Shown in pieces: positions 41,570 through 51,117 of a stretch of 64,000 nt of DNA (positions within the stretch are counted from its first letter, which is position 1; each line of letters opens with the position of its first letter). A program made the translations under genes and the position numbers. Origin of the DNA: Amylibacter sp. SFDW26 (lineage in GTDB: Bacteria > Pseudomonadota > Alphaproteobacteria > Rhodobacterales > Rhodobacteraceae); assembly GCF_009184395.1 (NCBI RefSeq), contig NZ_WEIC01000003.1, forward strand, positions 350,825 to 414,824, in the 5' to 3' direction. Below the pieces are notes generated by a model that worked only from the letters and a program-made list of their open reading frames with translations, was not told the origin of the DNA and ran no database searches.

Positions 41570-44500
41570 GAAAGCTTACGCGGCTTGGCAATCGCCAACA
41601 GCAACAGAGTCGTTACAGAAATTATCAGAATCATACCCAATATAATTACTATGAGTGTCGCCATAATAGGCGAGTTCGATAATACCTCAGGCAGTATGTT
41701 TCCCACCCAATTAGCCGCTGTTTGTGTTGCAAATAATGGCCCTAATGTCGCGCCCATCAATACGACAGATGCACTAATCGCCCCTATGAACAAAAGTTTG
41801 AAACGTTGCGGAATACGACGGCCCAACGTTATCCGCTTAGACGATATCACCAAGCGCGAAATATCTTTTTGAACGACGACAAGTGACGGTACTACGAGGA
41901 GAACCATTACAACACCAAAGCCCAATCCATAGCAAAGTGTAATAACAGTTGGCTTTAAGAACAAAGCTTGGCGAGATGTTTCAAACAGCAGCGGCATCAG
42001 CCCCAATACTGTGGTGAGCGTTGTGAGTAACACAGCACGCAATCGATCGCTGGTTGCATCAACGATAGCAGGAAACAATCCACGTTTTTCCGCATACTCA
42101 TCAATTGTTGTCACCAGGACAATCGAATCATTAATAATGATACCCGTCATGCCAAGAAGACCGACAACAGAAAACATGGAAAGCGGAATGTCCCAAGCAT
42201 AATGACCATAGATTGTGCCAACCAAACCAAATGGGATAATCGACATTACAACAAATGGGCGCGACCAACTTGCAAAAATCCATGTAAGTGTCAGGTAAAT
42301 CCCTAGCAGGCATAGAATCAGCCCCTTAGATGCATCGGATAGAAAGTCTTGCTCTTGTTCCGCCAAACCAGACGTGCGCCATTCCACTCCTAATTCTGAT
42401 GTAATCTTAGGAAGAATCTCTGTCCGTAATGCCGTTGTAATTTCTTCCGCACGAATTGGGTCATCTTCAGAGATATCACCTGTTACTGATACTACACGAA
42501 TACCATTTTCACGGCGTACAGTGGTAAATCCTATTTTTGCATCAACAGTTACAATTGTAGAAAGGTTTACATATTCACCAGCGGGGCTGCGAACTTTAGT
42601 TCGATCCAAAAAATCGGCTGTTAGTTCATCTTCTTTCAAACGCACGATCACTTCTGATGTGCGTGCTCCAACTGGGAACGAAACGGCTTCAATACCGTTC
42701 AACCGATCTCGCAATTCGCGCCCAATGATATCAATTGTAAATCCTAATGCTTGGCCTTGAGGCGTTAACTCTAGGATCAATTCTTCTTTGTCATAGGCCA
42801 GTGTATCTTCTAATGCAGATACTTCAGGGTATTGAGATACTGCTGTTTTCAAAGCTTCTGCAGCAGCCTTCAAAACTTCGGCACTTGCTCCAAAGAACTG
42901 TACATCTAATGCATCCCCCCCAGGGCCAGATCGCCACCCCCGAAAGCTAACCGTTTCAAGACGTGGGTGATTGCGTACAGCTTCTTGAACATCGCCCAAA
43001 AATACAAAAGATGTATAAGGCCTGAAATCCGCATCAATCAACTCAACAGCAATTGATCCTAATAAATCTTTATCTTTAATATCTGCGCCAGCAAGCCCAC
43101 GACCTGTGTTGCCGCCGATTTCTGCCATCACAAAAGTTACAGGGTTCACGCCGTGTTTTTGTTCGTATTCAATTGCAGTTTCATCAACGGCACGTTGTAA
43201 CTCGCGCATCATTTCAAAAGTATCACTGCGATCGGCACCTGGTAACATTGCGATGTTACCCGATATTGAGCCTCGTTCTGGTGCATTAAAGAAACGCCAT
43301 GTAACATCCCCTTTAAAAAACAGCGCTGAACTTAGCGACAATAATACGATCATCAATGCCAATACGGGATAACGGAAAATCAACACCCAACTCATAAACG
43401 CACGAAAATATTTGTCGCGAAAAACTTTAAAACCTCGGTTAAAAACACGGCTAGGTAAATCATACCATTTGTCGGCTTTTTGCCCAACGGAATGACTCAT
43501 ATGATTAGGCAAAATAATAAAGCATTCCATTAATGATGCTAATAAGACGACGATTACTGTTAGTGGAATATCAATAATAAGACTACCAAACCGCCCACCA
43601 ACAAAAGTTAAACTCCAGAAAGCTAAAACTGTTGTGACTGTTGCTGAAAAAACAGGCGGGGCCATACGCCGAGCTGCATTTTCTGCTGCAACTGCACCAT
43701 CTTCGCCAAAGTTTCGCGCACGAAAATCAGCATGCTCGCCAACAACGATTGCATCATCAACAACAATGCCAAGACAGATAATTAACCCAAAAAGCGATAC
43801 CATATTTAACGTAATGCCAAACAGATACATAAATCCTATTGCGGCAAACATAGCTGCTGGAATGCCCGCAGTGACCCAAAATGCAGTTCGTGCGTTTAGG
43901 AAAACAAAAAGCAACATGATCACAAGTGCCAATCCTAAAATGCCGTTTTCCAAAAGCACATTCAGACGGTCTGAAATAGATTGTGATCTTGTACGGATCA
44001 AATCAACACTCACATCTTTAGGAAGTGATAGTTGCATTTCATCAGCAACGCGTTGCACAACAGCTTGCATACGAATCGCATCACCCTGGCGAGAGCGATC
44101 AACACGAATTGAAATGGCTGGGTCATCGTCAACAAAATATGCACGTCTACTATCAGCGCCTAAAACTGTGATATCTGACACGTCTGATATCCGCAGCTTA
44201 GATCCGTCTGGATTAGACTTTACAACAAGTGTGCCGATATCTTCTGCCGTGCGCTTCTCTACACCTGTCTTAACCCGGGCCAAGCCACTTGCCACATCTC
44301 CAGCAGGATCAGTATTTGCTTCTTGGGCAATAGCGTCTGCAACTTGCACCAATGTGATATCATGTTGTACTAATGCACGTTCGGAAATAGCGACAGTAAT
44401 CTCTGGTGCAGAGACACCACGTATTGTTGTGCGTGTTACGCCTTCGCGAAATAGACGCGCGATAAACTCATCACCAAATCGTCCTAATTGCTCTGGAGAT

Positions 44501-44964
44501 ACAGGGCCCGTTATAACAACATCCGTGACACGGTCCCGCCATGCACCACGCCGAATTATAGGCTCTTCAATCCCATCTGGCAAATCCGTAACAGCATCTA
44601 CCGCAACCTTTACATCATCTGCAGCACGCGCCATATCCCAGCCTGGTTCGAAATCCAGCGATATAGTGGCCCGTCCTTGGCTTGCATCCGATGAACTGCT
44701 TTCAACACCATCCACAGTGAGCAATACTGGTTCTAATAAAGCAACAATGCCATCATCGATTTCTTGGGGTCCTGCCCCATCCCACGCCACATCAACGCTG
44801 ACGAAGTCTATGATAATGTCAGGGAAAAATTGTGCACGAATTTGCGTTGCGGCAGCTGCACCTAATGTAATCATCAATACCAAAAGCAAATTGGCAGCGG
44901 TTCCATGTCGTGTGAAATACGACAGTATCCCCCCTGCTGATTTTGGTAACTTGCGCATCGCCAT
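41566..44964 (-). CDS. RND efflux transporter inner-membrane permease
   Basis: A 1132-residue AcrB-family permease with twelve predicted helices and two large periplasmic loops. FSAAATQIRAQFFPDI-like start (LGAAAATQIRAQFFPDIIIDFVSV), ICLGIVVDDAIVVGEHADF with the proton-relay aspartates and MTGIIINDSIVLVTTIDEY in the second half are characteristic. It is 29 bp after its adaptor gene, so both form one operon. No outer-membrane factor or regulator lies near. Substrates unknown; sequence features are of the HME/HAE-like group. Confidence 0.94.
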   Translation of the reverse strand: MAMRKLPKSAGGILSYFTRHGTAANLLLVLMITLGAAAATQIRAQFFPDIIIDFVSVDVAWDGAGPQEIDDGIVALLEPVLLTVDGVESSSSDASQGRATISLDFEPGWDMARAADDVKVAVDAVTDLPDGIEEPIIRRGAWRDRVTDVVITGPVSPEQLGRFGDEFIARLFREGVTRTTIRGVSAPEITVAISERALVQHDITLVQVADAIAQEANTDPAGDVASGLARVKTGVEKRTAEDIGTLVVKSNPDGSKLRISDVSDITVLGADSRRAYFVDDDPAISIRVDRSRQGDAIRMQAVVQRVADEMQLSLPKDVSVDLIRTRSQSISDRLNVLLENGILGLALVIMLLFVFLNARTAFWVTAGIPAAMFAAIGFMYLFGITLNMVSLFGLIICLGIVVDDAIVVGEHADFRARNFGEDGAVAAENAARRMAPPVFSATVTTVLAFWSLTFVGGRFGSLIIDIPLTVIVVLLASLMECFIILPNHMSHSVGQKADKWYDLPSRVFNRGFKVFRDKYFRAFMSWVLIFRYPVLALMIVLLSLSSALFFKGDVTWRFFNAPERGSISGNIAMLPGADRSDTFEMMRELQRAVDETAIEYEQKHGVNPVTFVMAEIGGNTGRGLAGADIKDKDLLGSIAVELIDADFRPYTSFVFLGDVQEAVRNHPRLETVSFRGWRSGPGGDALDVQFFGASAEVLKAAAEALKTAVSQYPEVSALEDTLAYDKEELILELTPQGQALGFTIDIIGRELRDRLNGIEAVSFPVGARTSEVIVRLKEDELTADFLDRTKVRSPAGEYVNLSTIVTVDAKIGFTTVRRENGIRVVSVTGDISEDDPIRAEEITTALRTEILPKITSELGVEWRTSGLAEQEQDFLSDASKGLILCLLGIYLTLTWIFASWSRPFVVMSIIPFGLVGTIYGHYAWDIPLSMFSVVGLLGMTGIIINDSIVLVTTIDEYAEKRGLFPAIVDATSDRLRAVLLTTLTTVLGLMPLLFETSRQALFLKPTVITLCYGLGFGVVMVLLVVPSLVVVQKDISRLVISSKRITLGRRIPQRFKLLFIGAISASVVLMGATLGPLFATQTAANWVGNILPEVLSNSPIMATLIVIILGMILIISVTTLLLLAIAKPRKLS

Positions 44965-44993
44965 CAGATCATACCTTTACGCTATATATATGA

Positions 44994-46274
44994 TCACTGT
45001 GCATTGGCTTGCCCTGCACGTTTTGGTTCAACCTTAATACCCGCACCCAACTGTGGGGCGCGTTCTGTTATAACTTCACGCCCCTCATGCTGACCAATAG
45101 AGATAATAATCTCATCCGCTTGTTTACGTAATATATCGACCGATGCTTCCTCCAAACGATCATCATCTGAAAGCAGCAATATTTCTCCAGTCGCCGAGGC
45201 TGCTGTAGATGGTAAAACGGCAACGTCTTGCAATGCTGGCTCTTCTACAGAAACACTTACGAAATCACCCGGGCGCAATGTTTTGACAGCACCAGCATCT
45301 AGTGCAGCAATTAACACACGCCCTGTTTGCCCTTCACCAACAGCGGCGCTTACCCTGTCAATATGTGCGGGAATTGGATCGCCACCATCCGCAGTAATCA
45401 GCACAACAATGTCTTTTAAGTTCTGTGTATTCGAAACCAAACGGTTGTACTGTATGCTTGAAATTCGAAACGAAACTTCAAGTGCATTCGGATCTATCAA
45501 AGTTGCCAGACGTTCGTTCGCATTGACCAACCCACCCAGAACACTTGTGACATCACTAAGCACACCATCAAATTTGGCATAGATCGATGTATTGCTTAAC
45601 TCACGTTGCGCTTCACTGTTGTTAATACGGCTACGCGCCAGTTCGATTTCAGACCGTTTAATCCGCGCCTTTGCATTCGCAATCGATTGTCGTGTCGCCA
45701 ATATTTGTTGCTGTGCTGAGGATGCTGCCAATTCGGCGTCTTCCATACCAGATTCAGTTCCGACACCGCGATCCAGCAATGACTTTTGGCGTGCTATTGC
45801 TTGTTGGCGCAGTTTCAATTGATGTTCAACAGCAACCAATTCATCTTGGGCCAATATTAACGCGCCTTCTGCATCCTCTAATTCCGCAACAGCTTCGTCC
45901 AACTGTGTTTGCGAAATCTGTGCATCGGCGCTTCGTGTGGCGGGGTCCGTTTGGAATAGCAAATCATCCTTTTTCACCACCCCACCTTCGCGAAAATTAG
46001 GGGCAACTTGAACCAAAGCCCCGCCAGACGCTGCTCTTAATTCCAACGTACGCCCACTAAGCACTTCGCCGAATGTTGCAATAATTGGGGTCGCTTCCCC
46101 GCTTTTTAAAGTCAGCACATTTACAGAAAACACACGTTCTTTTGCGGCACGGTCACGCCCAGCGCTGCCATCGTCTTTGAGTGCAGAAATCATCACGGAC
46201 GCAGCAGTTGCAAGCAATGCAATCGTCATCGTAAGGATAAACAAGCCCAAAAGACCGCGCGTCATAAATTTCAT
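44994..46274 (-). CDS. RND efflux periplasmic adaptor (membrane fusion protein)
   Basis: A 426-residue MFP: one N-terminal hydrophobic helix (LLGLFILTMTIALLATAASVM), a lipoyl-type domain (ELRAASGGALVQVAPNFREGGVVKKDDLLFQ), a long coiled-coil hairpin (about 115-210), and beta-barrel parts (TSIYAKFDGVLSDVTSVLGGLVNANERLATL). Pairs with the permease downstream. Confidence 0.93.
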   Translation of the reverse strand: MKFMTRGLLGLFILTMTIALLATAASVMISALKDDGSAGRDRAAKERVFSVNVLTLKSGEATPIIATFGEVLSGRTLELRAASGGALVQVAPNFREGGVVKKDDLLFQTDPATRSADAQISQTQLDEAVAELEDAEGALILAQDELVAVEHQLKLRQQAIARQKSLLDRGVGTESGMEDAELAASSAQQQILATRQSIANAKARIKRSEIELARSRINNSEAQRELSNTSIYAKFDGVLSDVTSVLGGLVNANERLATLIDPNALEVSFRISSIQYNRLVSNTQNLKDIVVLITADGGDPIPAHIDRVSAAVGEGQTGRVLIAALDAGAVKTLRPGDFVSVSVEEPALQDVAVLPSTAASATGEILLLSDDDRLEEASVDILRKQADEIIISIGQHEGREVITERAPQLGAGIKVEPKRAGQANAQ

Positions 46275-46367
46275 TCTGCCCTCATTGGATAGTCACAGCA
46301 TAGAGCTCAACATTTCTAAAATTTAAACTAACACTTAGTCTGTATCCGACAAATGATATTTTTGTAA

Positions 46368-46817
46368 CTAAGTTCGTGTTTCAAAATAATGATCAACCAC
46401 TTGGCGCACAATTGGGATTAAATCGAATTGATCTAACTGGCTTTTATTGAAAAATGCAAAACCTGCACCTTCTGCTAATTCGATGTCCGATGGGTCAATA
46501 GGCTGTTCGCATATAAAAACGTAATGCTGGTGGCCTTTTTGACTGGTTGAAATAACGCGTACAAAGGGATGGAAAGCATTTGAAGGGATATTGATACCGA
46601 TTTCTTCTGCGGTTTCACGGATCACAGCCTGTCGCGCAGTTTCACCTTCTTCAATCTCACCACCGAAATAACCCCATCTACCGCCTGATTTTACATGCGG
46701 AAAGTCATCGCGAAATTGTAGCAATATGCGCCCATGCCTGTCTTTTAATAAGACTACGGCTGCTTTGAACGCTCCACTATCATCCCAAGGGCCTAACGTT
46801 TCGAAAACATCGGTCAT
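46368..46817 (-). CDS. NUDIX hydrolase
   Basis: A 149-residue protein with a full Nudix box from G53 to I75 (GEIEEGETARQAVIRETAEE...), R67-E68 and E71-E72 included. Hydrolyses a nucleoside diphosphate derivative that cannot be named. The ATG overlaps the moaB stop by ATGA, so it belongs to the UDG-moaB-nudix operon. Confidence 0.92.
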   Translation of the reverse strand: MTDVFETLGPWDDSGAFKAAVVLLKDRHGRILLQFRDDFPHVKSGGRWGYFGGEIEEGETARQAVIRETAEEIGINIPSNAFHPFVRVISTSQKGHQHYVFICEQPIDPSDIELAEGAGFAFFNKSQLDQFDLIPIVRQVVDHYFETRT

Positions 46818-47344
46818 TTACGGCGTTGATGTTCTTCTAAACGCGGCATGATCTCTACGAAATTGCAAGGTTTATGACGGTAATCTAATTGAAAGCGCAG
46901 AATTTCATCCCAACCATCCTTGCACGCCCCTGGGCTGCCTGGGAGTGCAAATAAATATGTGCCTTTCGCAACACCCGCACAAGCACGTGATTGAATGGCG
47001 GAGGTGCCAATTTTAGCCGCAGAGATCATTGTGAAATAGGTTGAGAATGCATCAATTTCTTTTTCATAAACTTCGCGGTGCGCTTCTACCGAAATATCGC
47101 GCCCTGTAAGCCCCGTACCGCCTGTACTGATCACAGTATCAACTTCATCATTATCGCACCACTTACGCAATTGATCGGCGATCTGATCTTGTTCATCAGG
47201 CAATATCTGGCGGTCCGCCAATACATGACCATCATTTGTCAGACGATCCACCAGCACATTGCCAGACTTATCATCATCCAGTGTGCGCGTGTCCGATACT
47301 GTCAGCACAGCAATGCGGATAGGAATAAAGTCGCGTTCAGTCAT
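46814..47344 (-). CDS. moaB: Molybdenum cofactor biosynthesis protein MoaB
   Basis: A 176-residue MogA/MoaB-fold protein: AVLTVSDTRTLDDDKSG, STGGTGLTGRDISVEA and FALPGSPGACKDGWDEIL. It may adenylylate molybdopterin. It follows the uracil-DNA glycosylase by 4 bp and overlaps the nudix gene. Other moa genes in the window are moaE and moaD at 57 kb. Confidence 0.93.
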   Translation of the reverse strand: MTERDFIPIRIAVLTVSDTRTLDDDKSGNVLVDRLTNDGHVLADRQILPDEQDQIADQLRKWCDNDEVDTVISTGGTGLTGRDISVEAHREVYEKEIDAFSTYFTMISAAKIGTSAIQSRACAGVAKGTYLFALPGSPGACKDGWDEILRFQLDYRHKPCNFVEIMPRLEEHQRRK

Positions 47345-47348
47345 TTGA

Positions 47349-48143
47349 TCAGCCTTTTAATCGCGCTTGGATTGCCAGTAGATCAGCCCAAGCATCGCGT
47401 TTTTTCAATCCATCGCGCAATAATGCAGCAGGATGGAACATTGGCATTACAAGTTTACCGTAAGCCTCTACCCATGTGCCACGCATACGTGTGATGCCTT
47501 TTCGTCCCAATACAGCCTGACACGCTGTATTCCCCATAAGAACGATCACATCAGGATTTACCAATTCAATGTGGCGTTTTAAAAACGGCAACATCATTGC
47601 AATTTCTTCTGGTTCTGGATCGCGATTCTGCGGTGGACGCCACGGCATAACATTGGTGATATACACGGCGTTTTCTGGTTTATCCCCTGTCCGCGCCATA
47701 CCAATAGCCGCAAACATCTTATCCAATAACTGCCCAGCAGCCCCAACGAATGGCAAACCTTGTGCATCCTCGTCACGCCCAGGCGCTTCGCCAATAATCA
47801 TAACGCGTGCTGATGGATTACCATCTGCAAACACCAAGTTTTTGGCACCTTTTTTCAAAGCACAGTGATCAAACACAGCCATCGCATCACGCAAAGCATT
47901 CAAATCATCGCATTTTCCAGCCATGATACCAGCGATTTCCGCGGCACTGTCTTCGACAGGTGGAATAACAGGAATTTCACTTACAGGCGCAATATTAGAC
48001 CCAGCGCCAAACTTTAGCTTTTTGGATTGTGGCTTAACTTCATAACGATTTATGGGAGTTTCAGAGATGCATTCATCAACACCCAGCTCGATTTGCCACT
48101 CAAGAGCCGCTTTTGCAGCCATGTAGTCAAATTCAGGTGTCAT
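47349..48143 (-). CDS. Family 4-type uracil-DNA glycosylase
   Basis: A 264-residue DNA-repair enzyme with an iron-sulphur-type family 4/5 pattern: GEAPGRDEDAQGLPFVGAAGQLLDKM, NVMPWRPPQNRDPEPEEI and MFHPAALLRDGLKKRD. It excises uracil from DNA. The N-terminal 80 residues are less conserved. It heads an operon with moaB and nudix. Confidence 0.9.
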   Translation of the reverse strand: MTPEFDYMAAKAALEWQIELGVDECISETPINRYEVKPQSKKLKFGAGSNIAPVSEIPVIPPVEDSAAEIAGIMAGKCDDLNALRDAMAVFDHCALKKGAKNLVFADGNPSARVMIIGEAPGRDEDAQGLPFVGAAGQLLDKMFAAIGMARTGDKPENAVYITNVMPWRPPQNRDPEPEEIAMMLPFLKRHIELVNPDVIVLMGNTACQAVLGRKGITRMRGTWVEAYGKLVMPMFHPAALLRDGLKKRDAWADLLAIQARLKG

Positions 48144-48257
48144 TAAAGGGTGCTCCAGATTCCTTTAGCAGAATAGAAACTTGCCAAGCATTCGTAAATC
48201 CCTTGTTTCCCAAACAAACCCATCCTATAAGCAGCAAAATTAAGAAAGAGGGCCTTT

Positions 48258-49211
48258 ATGGGACTTTCAGTGCGCCACCTTTTAGGGATTGAGCATCTTT
48301 CCCCCAGCGACATTACTTCTATTCTTGATCTGGCAGACACATATGTCGATCTAAACCGCCAAGCAAATAAGCATTCAGATGTACTGGCAGGTTTGACCCA
48401 GATTAACATGTTCTTTGAAAATTCCACACGCACACAGGCCAGCTTTGAATTGGCCGGAATGCGTTTGGGTGCTGATGTAATGAACTTGGCTTTAGGGGCA
48501 TCATCGATCAAAAAAGGCGAAACACTGGTTGATACAGCATTAACACTGAATGCCATGAACCCAGACCTGTTGGTCGTACGCCATCCGCATTCAGGTGCTG
48601 TTGAATTGCTTTCCGAAAAAGTTAAATGCGCCGTTTTAAACGCTGGTGACGGACGTCATGAACATCCAACTCAGGCTTTACTGGATGCATTGACCATTCG
48701 CCGCGCCAAGGGTCGCTTGCATCGCCTGAATGTGGCTATATGCGGGGATATTGCACACAGTCGTGTGGCGCGCTCCAACATCTTCTTGCTGAATAAAATG
48801 GAAAGCCGCATTCGTTTGATTGCGCCCAAAACACTCCTGCCATCAGGTATCGACCAATTTGGTGTCGAAGTTTTTGATGACATGAACGAAGGACTGAAAG
48901 ACGTTGATGTCGTTATGATGCTACGTTTGCAACGCGAACGTATGGATGGCGCGTTCATCCCATCAGAACGAGAATATTATCATCGCTGGGGCTTGGACGC
49001 GAAGAAACTTGTCAATGCCAAGCCTGATGCGATTGTAATGCACCCAGGCCCAATGAACCGCGGTGTTGAGATTGACGGTGACATTGCCGATGATGTGACA
49101 CGCTCTGTCATCCAAGAACAGGTAGAAATGGGTGTAGCCGTACGTATGGCCGCGATGCACCTTCTGGCAGACAATATACGAGAGCATAAACAGAAGGAGC
49201 TGATGGCATGA
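48258..49211 (+). CDS. pyrB: Aspartate carbamoyltransferase catalytic subunit
   Basis: A 317-residue ATCase: [16 protein letters not shown] (carbamoyl-phosphate site), [34 protein letters not shown] and [14 protein letters not shown] are intact. It makes carbamoyl-aspartate in pyrimidine synthesis. SD AAAGAGG at 48246. The next gene, pyrC-like, overlaps by ATGA (49208-49211), a combination known to form ATCase-DHOase complexes. Confidence 0.97.
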   Translation: MGLSVRHLLGIEHLSPSDITSILDLADTYVDLNRQANKHSDVLAGLTQINMFFENSTRTQASFELAGMRLGADVMNLALGASSIKKGETLVDTALTLNAMNPDLLVVRHPHSGAVELLSEKVKCAVLNAGDGRHEHPTQALLDALTIRRAKGRLHRLNVAICGDIAHSRVARSNIFLLNKMESRIRLIAPKTLLPSGIDQFGVEVFDDMNEGLKDVDVVMMLRLQRERMDGAFIPSEREYYHRWGLDAKKLVNAKPDAIVMHPGPMNRGVEIDGDIADDVTRSVIQEQVEMGVAVRMAAMHLLADNIREHKQKELMA

Positions 49212-50497
49212 GCATACTTCTAACCAACGCCCGCATTATTGATCCTGCGAAAAAGACAGATCAAATTGGTTCTATCTTAATCAAGAAAACAAAAATCAAA
49301 GAAATCATTTATGGCGGCAATCCTGATCTTGGCGCAGTCGGTGATGTAGAGATCATTGATTGTGGCGGTAAATGCCTGGCACCTGGCATCATCGACATCG
49401 GTGTAAAAGTTGGCGAACCAGGCGAACGCCACAAAGAAAGTTTTGCCTCTGCTGGTCGTGCTGCAGCTGCTGGTGGTGTGACCACTATGGTTTTGCGCCC
49501 TGATACGGAGCCCGCTGTGGACAGCCCTGAAACATTACAGTTCATCCACCGCCGCGCGATTGAAGACGCTGGTGTAAATGTATTGCCAATGGCAGCGCTA
49601 ACCAAAGGTCGTGATGGTAAAGAAATGGCTGAAATCGGCTTTTTACAAGATGCAGGTGCTGTTGCATTTACTGACGCGGACCAGGTTATTTCGGACAATA
49701 AGATTCTAGGGCGCTGCCTGACTTATGCAAAAAGCCTGGGCGCATTAGTATTGGGTCACATCCAAGAGCCATCGTTAAGCAAGGGTACTGTTGCGACATC
49801 AGGTCCTTTTGCAACAAAATTAGGCTTACCTGGCGCATCACCAATGGCGGAACGCATTCAACTAGAGCGCGACATGGCTTTGGTCGAAATGACGGGTGTA
49901 AAATACCACATCAGCCAGATCACAACCGCTGTTGCACTGCCAGTTTTACAACGCGCCAAAAGAGATGGTTTGGATGTGACAGCTGGCACCTCGATCCATC
50001 ATCTGACATTGAACGAATTGGATGTAGAAGGTTACCGTACATTCTTTAAAGTCAAACCACCGCTGCGCCATGAAGATGACCGCGTTGCTACGGCCCAAGC
50101 AGTTGCAAGTGGCTTGATCGATATCATCAGTTCTATGCACACCCCACAAGATGAAGAAAGCAAGCGTTTACCATTTGAAGAAGCTGCATCTGGTGCTGTT
50201 GGCTTGGAAACACTTCTACCTGCCGCGATGCAACTGATTCATGCAGACCACATGGATTTGCCGACACTGTGGCGCGCACTCTCATTGAACCCTGCAAAAC
50301 TACTTGGCTTGAAAAGTGGCCGTATGAAAAAAGGGGCACCCGCAGATTTGGTTTTATTCGATCCTGATAAACCGTTCGTGTTGGATCGCTCGAAGTTAAA
50401 ATCAAAGTCCAAGAACACACCGTTTGACGGACGCAGAATGCAAGGTATGGTGATGAGAACATTCCTAGCGGGACGCGAAATTTATGCTGCCGATTGA
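49208..50497 (+). CDS. Dihydroorotase-like protein lacking metal ligands (PyrC')
   Basis: A 429-residue amidohydrolase fold. Where active dihydroorotases have DxHxHxRxPG, it has [10 protein letters not shown], so the HxH metal ligands are G65 and K67. The later His is Q237 (YHISQIT) and the catalytic TDHAPH becomes SSMHTPQ with M310. Such non-catalytic PyrC' proteins, as in Pseudomonas, stabilise ATCase. It is coupled to pyrB by ATGA. Similar proteins are usual in alphaproteobacteria. An active dihydroorotase must then be elsewhere. Confidence 0.88.
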   Translation: MSILLTNARIIDPAKKTDQIGSILIKKTKIKEIIYGGNPDLGAVGDVEIIDCGGKCLAPGIIDIGVKVGEPGERHKESFASAGRAAAAGGVTTMVLRPDTEPAVDSPETLQFIHRRAIEDAGVNVLPMAALTKGRDGKEMAEIGFLQDAGAVAFTDADQVISDNKILGRCLTYAKSLGALVLGHIQEPSLSKGTVATSGPFATKLGLPGASPMAERIQLERDMALVEMTGVKYHISQITTAVALPVLQRAKRDGLDVTAGTSIHHLTLNELDVEGYRTFFKVKPPLRHEDDRVATAQAVASGLIDIISSMHTPQDEESKRLPFEEAASGAVGLETLLPAAMQLIHADHMDLPTLWRALSLNPAKLLGLKSGRMKKGAPADLVLFDPDKPFVLDRSKLKSKSKNTPFDGRRMQGMVMRTFLAGREIYAAD

Positions 50498-51089
50498 TTT
50501 TAGCCCAACAACGATCATTGCTGTTGCCAGTTTAAGTTACTTATTAGGTGCCATTCCTTTTGGAATGGTCTTAGCTCATATCATGGGGTTGGGTAATCTA
50601 CGCGATATCGGTTCTGGTAACATCGGCGCAACAAACGTTTTGCGCACTGGAAATAAATTTGCTGCATTCCTGACCCTAGTATTCGATGCAGGTAAAGGTG
50701 CAACGGCAGTTTTAATAGCATCTCATTTTTTCGGTAACGGCGCTGCTTTAGTTGCCGGCTTATTTGCGTTCTTAGGCCACCTTTACCCCGTTTGGTTAAA
50801 CTTTAAGGGTGGCAAAGGTGTTGCAACGTTTCTTGGCATCATGCTTGCTTTGAATTTTTGGGCAGGTTTTGCAGCCTGTATGACATGGCTTGCAACAGCA
50901 ATTATCATCCGAATTTCATCAGCATCTGCCTTAGTTGCAGCAGCACTATCCCCCGTTTGGTTATATGTATTCGGACATCAAAGCGCTATAATAATAGCGG
51001 TCATAATGGCGTTATTAATATGGCGCAAGCACAGCGCGAATATTACGCGCATTAAAGATGGCACCGAACCTAAGATTGGTAGCAAATAA
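50484..51089 (+). CDS. plsY: Glycerol-3-phosphate acyltransferase PlsY
   Basis: A 201-residue membrane enzyme that acylates glycerol-3-phosphate from acyl-phosphate. Conserved parts: YLLGAIPFGMVLAHIMG, DIGSGNIGATNVLRTGNKFAA, FLGHLYPVWLNFKGGKGVATFLG. Starts 14 bp inside the pyrC-like gene. A terminator follows. Confidence 0.95.
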   Translation: MLPIDFSPTTIIAVASLSYLLGAIPFGMVLAHIMGLGNLRDIGSGNIGATNVLRTGNKFAAFLTLVFDAGKGATAVLIASHFFGNGAALVAGLFAFLGHLYPVWLNFKGGKGVATFLGIMLALNFWAGFAACMTWLATAIIIRISSASALVAAALSPVWLYVFGHQSAIIIAVIMALLIWRKHSANITRIKDGTEPKIGSK

Positions 51090-51090
51090 A

Positions 51091-51117
51091 AAGGGCGCTT
51101 CAAGCGCCCTCTGATTT
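51091..51117. terminator. Bidirectional terminator of plsY and gshA
   Basis: AGGGCGCTT (51092-51100) pairs with AAGCGCCCT (51102-51110). Five T on the minus side (ATTTTT) and TTTT on the plus side end both convergent genes. Confidence 0.9.

Noticed and set aside
43634..45037. A 467-residue plus-strand frame opposite the RND permease
   Set aside because: It is rich in Ser, Thr, Arg and Ile, as expected from the reverse complement of a hydrophobic protein gene, and has no domain; the RND permease is certain.
48143..48556. A 137-residue minus-strand frame opposite the pyrB start
   Set aside because: It overlaps the whole start of pyrB, has no family resemblance and no clear start signal.
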